From Streptosporangiaceae bacterium NEAU-GS5 (GTDB lineage Bacteria; Actinomycetota; Actinomycetes; Streptosporangiales; Streptosporangiaceae): DNA of 64,000 nucleotides. The stretch spans positions 81,355 to 145,354 of the forward strand of contig JAGFNW010000024.1 in the NCBI GenBank assembly GCA_017592665.1. The letters are read 5' to 3'. This document shows, in pieces, positions 58,021-64,000 of this stretch. Position 1 is the stretch's first letter. Every line of letters starts with the position of its first letter. Below the pieces are notes generated by a model, which had not been told where the DNA came from, searched no databases, and worked only from the letters and a program-made list of their open reading frames with translations. The position numbers were made by a program, and so were the translations under genes.

Positions 58021-59412
58021 ATGCACATCAGCACGTGGGCCGGATGTCTCGGCGCCGTCGGCAGCAGTCCCATCCCGCCGATCGAACAGCAATTCCTGTT
58101 CCTGGCGCGTCAGATGCAGGCCCTGTCGCTCGCCGTGCACATTCCCCTGGTGTGCTTCGGCATCGCGTTTCCCGTGCTGGTGCTGTTCACCGAGTGGAGA
58201 TATCTGCGGACCGGCGACGTCGTCCACCGCGCGCTCGCCCGGCGATGGTCGAAGATCATGCTGGCCCTGTTCGCGGTGGGGGTCGTCACGGGGACGATTC
58301 TCAGCTTCGAATTCGGGCTGCTGTGGCCGAATTTCATGGCCAGTTTCGGCAACGTTTTCGGGCTCGGATTCGCGCTGGAAGGGTTCTCGTTCTTCGTCGA
58401 GGCCATCTTCATCGCGATCTATGTCTATGGCTGGGACAGGCTGCCACCACGCGTCCACTTTCTCTGCGGCTTCCCCGTCGCGATCGCCGGAGTCACCGGG
58501 TCGCTGTTCGTCATCGCGGTCAACGGCTGGATGAACCATCCCAGTGGATTCACGCTACGGGCCGGCGCGGCCGTCGCCGCGGAGCCCTGGAGGGCGCTGT
58601 TCGGCAACCCATTCTTCTGGCACGAGTGGGTGCACATGTATTTCGCCGCCTTCATCGTCGCCGGTTTCCTCCTCGCCGGCGCGTACGCCTGGGGGAGATC
58701 CCGCGGCCGGTGGGGCCCGTACGAGAGACTGGCCCTGACCATCGCCCTCAGCGCCGCCGCTGTCGCCGCGCCGCTGCAACTGTTCATCGGCGACTGGGCC
58801 GGACGCGAAGTCGCCGCCCTGCAGCCGGTGAAACTCGCGTCCATGGAAGGACTCGGTCAGACGACGTCGGGCGCGGCGCTGCATTTGCTCGGCTGGTACA
58901 ACGGAAGCGAGGTCGTCGACGGCATCGCGATCCCCGACCTGTTGTCGCTTCTCGCCTTTCACAATCCGAACGCGACCGTCCAAGGCCTCGACACGGTGCC
59001 GGTCGCCGACCAGCCGCCGGTGAACGTCGTGAGATTCGCCTTCCAGGGCATGGTCGGAATCGGCTCTCTGCTCGCTCTGCTGAGCGTCATCTATCTCTAC
59101 GTACGCTTCCGGCGTCGACGACTGCCGACGTCGCGCTGGTTCTATCGGGCCGTGGTGGCGGCCGGGCCGCTCGCCGCGGTGGCGCTCATCTGCGGCTGGG
59201 TCACGACCGAGGTCGGTCGCCAGCCATGGGTCGTCTTCAACGTGATGCCCACCTCCCAGGCCGTCACGGGCGCGCGCGGGATTCCGATCGGGTACGGCAC
59301 GCTCGTGCTGGTCTACCTCTGCCTGGCGGTCGCCCTGGCCTGGCTGTTGCGCCGGTTCAGTCGCGTGCCGCTCGACCCCGAACCGGACCGGGGGACGAGT
59401 CGTGCTGCCTGA
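58021..59412 (+). CDS. cydA: Cytochrome bd quinol oxidase subunit I
   Basis: Integral membrane subunit of 463 aa of the terminal oxidase that oxidises menaquinol and reduces O2 at low oxygen. The haem b595 ligand region is ARQMQALSLAVHIPLV (His40). The haem b558 ligands are a His in HEWVHMYFAAF and the Met in VNGWMNHPSGF or the later segment. The short-Q-loop form is seen (FIGDWAGREVAALQPVKLASMEG), and GRQPWVVFNVMPTSQAVT is diagnostic. ATG 58021 is the best start although no clear ribosome site is seen. It overlaps cydB by 11 bp. No cydDC genes follow. Confidence 0.93.
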   Translation: MHISTWAGCLGAVGSSPIPPIEQQFLFLARQMQALSLAVHIPLVCFGIAFPVLVLFTEWRYLRTGDVVHRALARRWSKIMLALFAVGVVTGTILSFEFGLLWPNFMASFGNVFGLGFALEGFSFFVEAIFIAIYVYGWDRLPPRVHFLCGFPVAIAGVTGSLFVIAVNGWMNHPSGFTLRAGAAVAAEPWRALFGNPFFWHEWVHMYFAAFIVAGFLLAGAYAWGRSRGRWGPYERLALTIALSAAAVAAPLQLFIGDWAGREVAALQPVKLASMEGLGQTTSGAALHLLGWYNGSEVVDGIAIPDLLSLLAFHNPNATVQGLDTVPVADQPPVNVVRFAFQGMVGIGSLLALLSVIYLYVRFRRRRLPTSRWFYRAVVAAGPLAAVALICGWVTTEVGRQPWVVFNVMPTSQAVTGARGIPIGYGTLVLVYLCLAVALAWLLRRFSRVPLDPEPDRGTSRAA

Positions 59413-60613
59413 GATCCCGATCGCCTTCATCCTTCTCGGTCTGGCCGCCTACACGGTCCTGGCGGGAGCCGACTTCGGCGCCGGATTCTGGACCCTCGTG
59501 GCCGGGGGCGGGCACGCGAGCCGGACGGCCACTCGCGATCATGCCCGGCACGCCATGGGGCCCGTGTGGGAGGCCAACCACGTCTGGCTGATCTTCGTTC
59601 TGGTCGTCTGCTGGACCGCCTATCCGGTGGCCTTCGGCTCGATCACCTCGACGCTCGCCGTGCCGCTGTTCGCCGCGGCCGTTGGGATCATCCTCCGTGG
59701 GGCGGCGTACGTGCTGCGCCCCCAGCTTCGGCAGGCGCGAGCCGTCGAGAGCCTCTTCGCGCTGTCCTCGATCTTGACGCCGTTCGCGCTCGGCACGGCC
59801 GTCGGCGCGATCGCCTCGGGGCGCGTGCCAGTCGGTAACGCCGCCGGAGACCCGGTCACCAGCTGGTTCAACCCCACCTCGCTGATGATCGGCACGCTCG
59901 CGGTGGCCACCTCCGCGTATCTCGCGGCGGTCTATCTGGCCGCCGACGCCGTACGGCTCGGCGAACGCGCGCTGGAGGGCGACTTCCGGGCCCGGGCGCT
60001 GTGGGCGGGCGTCGCGATGGGCGCGCTGGCGGTCGCCGGCCTGCTGGTCGTACGCGTGGACGCCCCGTCGCTGTGGGCGGGTTTCGTGCGCGGGGCCGGT
60101 CTGGCTATGGTGATCGTGTCAGGTGTGGCCGGGGTGGGGACGCTCATGCTGGTGTGGCGACGGCGCTACGATCCGGCACGCATATCGGCCGCCCTCGCCG
60201 TCGCCGCCATCGTGGCCGGATGGGGCCTCGCGCAACGGCCGACATTCCTGCCAGGGCTGACCATCGAGCAGGCGGCGGCCGGACGTTCAACGCTCATCGC
60301 GGTGATCGTCAGCGTCGCCATCGGCGCGGTCGTCCTCATCCCGTCGCTGATCCTGCTGTTCGGCCTGTTCCTCCACGGTCACCTGGACGCGTCCTCCGAG
60401 ACCCCGGAGCGGCCTTCGGACATCGGCCGCGAATCCGCGGCCAGGCGAACCCGCCCCATCGCGATCTTCGCGATCGCGGCCCTCGTGATCGGGGTCGGCT
60501 TCACGTTCTTCGGGGACCAGGGATGGACGTTCACCATCGGCGTCGCCGGCATGGTCGCAGGCGCGGGATCCGCGTACTTCCTCGCCGTCACCGCTCCCAC
60601 CGTGAACGCATGA
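59402..60613 (+). CDS. cydB: Cytochrome bd quinol oxidase subunit II
   Basis: Membrane subunit of 403 aa pairing with CydA. It begins PEIPIAFILLGLAAYTVLAGADFGAGFW and carries GPVWEANHVWLIFVLVVCWTA (written in parts: GPVWEANHVWLIF, VVCWTAYPVAFG), both hallmarks of CydB. About eight or nine hydrophobic helices follow. The length is slightly greater than average because of a linker (DASSETPERPSDIGRESAARR) before the final helices. The GTG start at 59402 overlaps the cydA stop by 11 bp, ensuring coupled synthesis. Confidence 0.92.
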   Translation: MLPEIPIAFILLGLAAYTVLAGADFGAGFWTLVAGGGHASRTATRDHARHAMGPVWEANHVWLIFVLVVCWTAYPVAFGSITSTLAVPLFAAAVGIILRGAAYVLRPQLRQARAVESLFALSSILTPFALGTAVGAIASGRVPVGNAAGDPVTSWFNPTSLMIGTLAVATSAYLAAVYLAADAVRLGERALEGDFRARALWAGVAMGALAVAGLLVVRVDAPSLWAGFVRGAGLAMVIVSGVAGVGTLMLVWRRRYDPARISAALAVAAIVAGWGLAQRPTFLPGLTIEQAAAGRSTLIAVIVSVAIGAVVLIPSLILLFGLFLHGHLDASSETPERPSDIGRESAARRTRPIAIFAIAALVIGVGFTFFGDQGWTFTIGVAGMVAGAGSAYFLAVTAPTVNA

Positions 60614-60640
60614 TCAGGTAGGAAAGGACCAGATCGGGGG

Positions 60641-60714
60641 TAGGGCGGGCGGGACTTGAACCCGCGACCGAGGGATTATGAGTCCCCTGCTCTGACCAGC
60701 TGAGCTACCGCCCC
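60641..60714 (-). tRNA. tRNA-Met (anticodon CAT)
   Basis: A 74-nt cloverleaf on the minus strand. The acceptor is GGGGCGG / CCGCCCT, the D arm TAGCTCAGCTGGTCAGAGC, the anticodon loop CTCATAA (anticodon CAT) closed by GGGGA / TCCCT, and the T arm GGTTCAAGTCC. CCA is not encoded. It is most likely elongator Met; a lysidine-type tRNA-Ile with CAT cannot be fully excluded by eye. Confidence 0.9.
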
Positions 60715-60870
60715 GCAACCATGAAGTCTCCCACAACTTGGCAGTGGAGTAGACCAGCGGCCACTTGATCCGTCCAGAACCTCTCGACCGCGACGATGGC
60801 GCGTTCGGGGCGGGTGGGCTCGGTTAGCCTTTGCGCATGTGGGTCGTGGCGGTGATCGGGGGAGGCCTTG

Positions 60871-61248
60871 ATGGCTGATGCCGGTGATGTCCGCCGCCTG
60901 GCGCTCGCGCTGCCGCATGTGGTCGAGATCGACAGCGACGGCTTCGACTTCCGGGTGGGCAACAAGGGGTTCGTCTGGTCGTACCCTGAGCGGCAGCCGG
61001 GCAGGCCGCGGGTCATCCGGTCCGACATCGCCGTTCTGTATGTGGGCGACGAGGCGGAGAAACAGGCGCTGCTGCTCGGCGAGCCCGAGCTGTTCTTCAC
61101 CACGGCCGGCTACGACGGGCTGCCGCTGGTCATGCTGCGGCTGGCGCATGTGAGCGTCGAACGTCTGGCCGAGCTGGTGACCGACGCGTGGCACATGCGC
61201 GCCCCGGCCGAGCTGGCCCGCGACCTCGACAGCTCCGACCATCCATAG
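60871..61248 (+). CDS. MmcQ/YjbR-family protein
   Basis: Small protein of 125 aa matching the MmcQ/YjbR fold. It begins ADAGDVRRLALALPHVVEID, with DFRVGNKGFVWSYPER, LYVGDEAEKQALLLGEPELFFTT, the central GYDGLPLVMLRLAHVSVERLAELV and the terminal AWHMRAP. These are winged-helix-like DNA-binding-fold proteins of unclear role. ATG 60871 is preferred over TTG 60868 because GGGGGAGG lies 6 nt upstream. It is separated from the convergent SDR gene by 4 bp. Confidence 0.85.
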   Translation: MADAGDVRRLALALPHVVEIDSDGFDFRVGNKGFVWSYPERQPGRPRVIRSDIAVLYVGDEAEKQALLLGEPELFFTTAGYDGLPLVMLRLAHVSVERLAELVTDAWHMRAPAELARDLDSSDHP

Positions 61249-61252
61249 GGCG

Positions 61253-62023
61253 CTACGCGGGCATGGGCGTGAGAAAGTGCCCGTCGGCCCGGATGGCCTG
61301 GCCGGTGACGTTGGTGTTCCTGGCCGAGCAGAGGAACGCGATCAGGTCGGCCACCTCGCGGGCTTGGCTGACCCGCCGGATGGCGGCGGCGCCTGCCGCC
61401 TGGCGCAGGATCGATTCGGGGATCGGCTTGTCCGCCGGGACGAAACCGGCCATCACCACGTTGGTCAGGATGCCGGCCGCGGCCAGCTCCCGGGACATCA
61501 CCCGATTCAGGCCGTGGAGCCCTGCTTTGGCCACCACGTACGGCGTGCTGCCCGGCATGCCGTCTTCGACCAGGCCGGTGGACACGTGCACGATCCGGCC
61601 CCATCCCGCCCGCCGCATGCCGGCGACCACGGCCCGGCTGAGGAGATACGGCCCCTCCAGGTTGGCGCGGAGCGACCGGCGTACGCGCTGGGCCGGCCCG
61701 GTCTCGAACAGCTCGCCCGCCGCGGGGAAGCCCGGCCACTCGACGGCGTTGTTCACCAGCACCTCGATGGGCGACCAGAGGTCGCCGATGCGGCGCACCG
61801 CAGCAGTGATGGATTCCTCGTCACCCAGGTCCAATTGGACGGGCAGGGCCGTTCCACCGGCTTCCTCGATGGCGGCGACGGTGGCCTTGGCGTTGCTCTC
61901 GTTCACGTTATAGCCGACCGCGACGCGTGCGCCCTCCGCGGCGAACACAGCCGCGGTCACGCGGCCGATGCCCGAGCTCGCGCCCGTCACAAGGACGGTC
62001 CGGCCGTCGAGTCCTAAGTCCAT
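61253..62023 (-). CDS. Short-chain dehydrogenase/reductase
   Basis: NAD(P)-dependent SDR of 256 aa. The cofactor motif is VLVTGASSGIGRVTA (TGxxxGxG), the NNAx motif reads VNNAVEWPG, and the catalytic residues are Ser in VHVSTGLVEDG and Tyr/Lys in TPYVVAKAGLHG. The C-terminus GFVPADKP...GQAIRADGHFL is usual for oxidoreductases of the FabG type. Substrate unknown. Its ATG shares a base with the stop of the upstream MarR gene (TGATG), so it is probably controlled by that regulator. Confidence 0.92.
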   Translation of the reverse strand: MDLGLDGRTVLVTGASSGIGRVTAAVFAAEGARVAVGYNVNESNAKATVAAIEEAGGTALPVQLDLGDEESITAAVRRIGDLWSPIEVLVNNAVEWPGFPAAGELFETGPAQRVRRSLRANLEGPYLLSRAVVAGMRRAGWGRIVHVSTGLVEDGMPGSTPYVVAKAGLHGLNRVMSRELAAAGILTNVVMAGFVPADKPIPESILRQAAGAAAIRRVSQAREVADLIAFLCSARNTNVTGQAIRADGHFLTPMPA

Positions 62024-62475
62024 CAGCGTGTTCCTTCCGACTCGGTCAGGTTGGCCGTGCACGTGCCCAGAAGGGCGCGGAGCTGATCGCGCTCGGCGGG
62101 GGAGAGGCCTTGGCTCATCTGGGTTTCGATGGTCTGCCAGCAGGCGACCACGACGCCGAGCAGCTCCATCCCTCGCTCGGTGAGCGACAGCCGGGTCGCG
62201 CGTGCGTCGCGCTCGTCGCGGCCGATGGTCACCAGGCCCTGGCGGGCCATCCGGGCCATGGCCTTGGCGACCGTCGGCTGCTCGACCCCGAGGCGCGCGG
62301 CCAGCGCCGATTGGGTGATGCCGGGCGTCTGGGCCAGCTCGAACACCACCCGCTCCTGGCCCAGGTGCAGCCCATGCGCTGCCAGCAGCCGCTGCATCCG
62401 CCCCCGGTGCGCGAACGCGGCCAGCGCCAGCGCGTAACCCAGCGGGGCGTGGTCGGCTGGAGATCTGGCACTCAT
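62023..62475 (-). CDS. MarR-family transcriptional regulator
   Basis: Winged-helix regulator of 150 aa. The MarR core is visible: LHLGQERVVFELAQTPGITQSALAARLGVEQPTVAKAMARM (helix-turn-helix), GLVTIGRDERDARATRLSLTERG (wing) and flanking dimerisation helices. It probably represses the downstream SDR and itself, with a phenolic or lipophilic ligand as inducer; the ligand is inferred from the family. The upstream gap contains an inverted repeat at 62474-62513. Confidence 0.92.
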   Translation of the reverse strand: MSARSPADHAPLGYALALAAFAHRGRMQRLLAAHGLHLGQERVVFELAQTPGITQSALAARLGVEQPTVAKAMARMARQGLVTIGRDERDARATRLSLTERGMELLGVVVACWQTIETQMSQGLSPAERDQLRALLGTCTANLTESEGTR

Positions 62476-62513
62476 AGCCGGCCATGATACTCGCGAACTA
62501 CCCAGCCGGCTAT
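62474..62513. promoter_or_regulatory. Inverted repeat upstream of the MarR gene
   Basis: ATAGCCGGC (62474-62482) and GCCGGCTAT (62505-62513) form a 9-bp inverted repeat with a 22-bp centre, spanning the 50-bp gap before the MarR start codon. It is a candidate autoregulatory operator. One arm overlaps the start codon. Confidence 0.45.
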
Positions 62514-62525
62514 CTAATTCCGCGG

Positions 62526-63242
62526 TCAGTGCCCGGCGGCCTGGCCGCCGTCGACATGCACGATCTCCCCGGTGACGTACGGCGAGGCCTCAAGAAACAG
62601 CACGGCCCGCACGATGTCGTCGACCTGGCCGATCCGTCCCAGCGGAGGCATCCGGTCGCCGAGTTTCGCGTAGCTCTCCGGTGGGTGCATCGGAGTCTGG
62701 ACGATGCCGGGGGAGACGGCGTTGACGCGGATGCCGCGAGTGGCGTACTCGATCGCGAGCGACCTGGTGGCCGCCGCCACGCCGCCTTTGGTGAGCGCGG
62801 CCAGCATCGCCGGCGTGGCCGAGTCGGCGACCTCGGCGAGGGTGGCCGTCATGTTGACCACGTGGCCGCCGTCGCGGCTCAGCATCTCGGCGATGGCGCG
62901 CTGGGTCAGCCGGAAGAACCCGGTGAGGTTGACCCCCACCACGGTCGCGTAGTCGTCGTCCGTGTAGTCGGTGAACGGCTTGCCGATGAACACGCCCGCG
63001 TTGTTGACCAGGGTGTCGACGCGGCCGAAGCGGTCGAGAGCCGCGTCGACGATCTGGTCGGCGGCGCCGGGCTCGGCGAGGTCGCCTTCGATGGTGAGCA
63101 CGTCCGGATCGTGCGACGGCTTGATCGCGCGGGCGTTGGCCACCACCGCCCAGCCCAGCTCGCGGTATCCGGCGACGAGACCGGCGCCGATCCCCTGAGA
63201 GCCGCCCGTGATGACGGCGACCCTGGCCGTGTGGATGGACAT
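62526..63242 (-). CDS. SDR-family protein lacking the catalytic Tyr
   Basis: Protein of 238 aa with the SDR fold. The cofactor motif AVITGGSQGIGAGLV and VNNAGVFIGKPF are normal, as are VNAVSPGIVQTPMHPP and the C-terminal GEIVHVDGGQA. The active-site region reads VVNMTATLAEVADS...MLAALTKGGVAA: the Lys is present, but Ala occupies the position of the YxxxK Tyr and no Ser is seen at the usual place. The enzyme may be inactive or use a different residue. It lies 50 bp upstream of the MarR gene on the same strand. Confidence 0.85.
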   Translation of the reverse strand: MSIHTARVAVITGGSQGIGAGLVAGYRELGWAVVANARAIKPSHDPDVLTIEGDLAEPGAADQIVDAALDRFGRVDTLVNNAGVFIGKPFTDYTDDDYATVVGVNLTGFFRLTQRAIAEMLSRDGGHVVNMTATLAEVADSATPAMLAALTKGGVAAATRSLAIEYATRGIRVNAVSPGIVQTPMHPPESYAKLGDRMPPLGRIGQVDDIVRAVLFLEASPYVTGEIVHVDGGQAAGH

Positions 63243-63358
63243 GCGCGAGACGTACCCCGGCCTCGGTGGACGGTAATCCAGGCGAACCTTCAGGGAGCCG
63301 CCAAGTGTCGGCCGCCTGCCTGACGGGCCGCCGAGGGGCGTTGGTGATAATCGGCGCT

Positions 63359-63862
63359 ATGACCTTCAGTGGCTTCGCGACCGCCGACCTCATCGACGCC
63401 CATGGCGACGTCCTGCACAGCTGCGCCACCCAGTTCCACTCGTACGGCCTGCGCGTGCGGTTCGACGGCGTGGTGTCGACGGTCCGCTGCCTGGAGGACA
63501 ACGCGCTCCTGAAGCAGGTGCTGGCCACCGACGGCGAGGGCCGGGTCCTCGTCGTGGACGGCGGCGGGTCTCTCAGGACGGCGCTGATGGGCGACATGAT
63601 CGCCGCCTCGGCCGCCCGCATGGGCTGGTCCGGCGTCGTGATCAACGGCGCCGTCCGCGACACGGTGGCGCTGGGCAGGCTCGAGCTCGGCATCAAGGCG
63701 CTCGGCGCCAACCCCGCCAGGAGCGCCAAGGAGGGCCGGGGCGACGTTGACGTCCCCGTGACCTTCGGGGGCGCCACGTTCGCACCCGGCAACTGGCTCT
63801 GCAGCGACGAGGACGGCATCGTCATCGGCCCGCATCAGCCCGACCAGCCTGACCAGCCCTGA
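63359..63862 (+). CDS. RraA-family protein
   Basis: Protein of 167 aa with the RraA fold. The opening FSGFATADLIDAHGD is typical, followed by VLVVDGGGSLRTALMGDMIA (substrate/metal loop), GWSGVVINGAVRD and FAPGNWLCSDEDGIVI. Family members are either inhibitors of RNase E or 4-hydroxy-4-methyl-2-oxoglutarate aldolases; sequence alone does not decide. The C-terminal tail PHQPDQPDQP is a short duplicated motif. The ATG at 63359 starts at the conserved domain. Confidence 0.88.
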   Translation: MTFSGFATADLIDAHGDVLHSCATQFHSYGLRVRFDGVVSTVRCLEDNALLKQVLATDGEGRVLVVDGGGSLRTALMGDMIAASAARMGWSGVVINGAVRDTVALGRLELGIKALGANPARSAKEGRGDVDVPVTFGGATFAPGNWLCSDEDGIVIGPHQPDQPDQP

Positions 63863-63935
63863 GCGCGCGAAACCTAGATGATCGATTCCAAGGGGGTCAG
63901 CCGGATGGGTCGAGGGGGGCGTGCGCATCGGCCGA

Positions 63936-64000
63936 TTACCCGACGATGGGCCAGCCGATGACCTGGTCGAGCTGGAGGTTGCGGAGAACGGCGTTGTCCA
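63936..64000 (-). CDS. C-terminal end of a truncated gene at the window edge
   Basis: Minus-strand reading frame ending at TAA (63936-63938). The visible C-terminus reads DNAVLRNLQLDQVIGWPIVG. The 5' part lies beyond the window. The coding-like codon pattern supports a real gene; the product cannot be identified from 20 residues. No feature was found in 63863-63935. Confidence 0.45.
   Translation of the reverse strand, partial: DNAVLRNLQLDQVIGWPIVG

Overview
The window is very GC-rich with tightly packed genes. It reads as a mycelial actinobacterium, most plausibly of the Streptosporangiales (Nonomuraea/Streptosporangium-like). The reasons are GC-dominated third codon positions, many GTG starts, dnaG beside a sigma-70 gene, AfsR-type regulators, a secreted plant-polysaccharide-degrading set, and an mre/mrd cell-wall operon. 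This placement is inference; no ribosomal marker is present.

Layout. 0-7.2 kb is core: an M23-like lipoprotein, dnaG split by an intein, an RpoD/HrdA-like sigma factor, a GH63-like hydrolase and small conserved proteins. tRNA-Asn is at 7.3 kb. 7.5-12.8 kb holds a nitric oxide synthase oxygenase with an enoyl-CoA hydratase, galactokinase downstream of an ECF sigma factor with a C-terminal extension, and an acetyltransferase. 12.6-16.5 kb is an iron-siderophore ABC importer with a divergent binding protein and an iron box between them. 16.7-19.2 kb pairs an exported protein with a divergent two-component system. 20.9-26.6 kb is mreB-mreC-mreD-mrdA-rodA. Secreted carbohydrate-active proteins lie on both sides of it (expansin-like/CBM2, FN3 protein, GH16, GH10), with CebR-like boxes before GH16 and CGAAA-type elements before GH10.

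31.8-38.6 kb is a five-gene minus-strand operon: an active Ser/Thr kinase with a PQQ-type propeller, a degenerate kinase-propeller paralogue, a TerY-like vWA protein, a PP2C phosphatase and a membrane-anchored kinase. It resembles the TerY-P phosphorylation triad but is extended by the two propeller proteins. 38.9-46.2 kb has two 938-aa AfsR/SARP-NB-ARC paralogues flanking an FAD monooxygenase and a possible 15-residue peptide gene. 46.3-48.4 kb is a compact operon around a leaderless M64 metallopeptidase, including a stand-alone copy of its C-terminal domain.

49.3-57.0 kb looks like a conflict/defence-type neighbourhood: a membrane NACHT NTPase, an APH-like kinase, a 1355-aa propeller-HEAT-CHAT protease and a divergent three-helix membrane protein whose start codon is 43 bp away. 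57.1-60.6 kb has a 2OG-Fe(II) oxygenase and cytochrome bd oxidase (cydAB). 60.6-64 kb has tRNA-Met, a YjbR-like protein, a MarR regulator between two SDR genes, an RraA-like protein and the tail of an incomplete gene.

No CRISPR array, rRNA gene, insertion sequence, integrase or prophage gene was seen.
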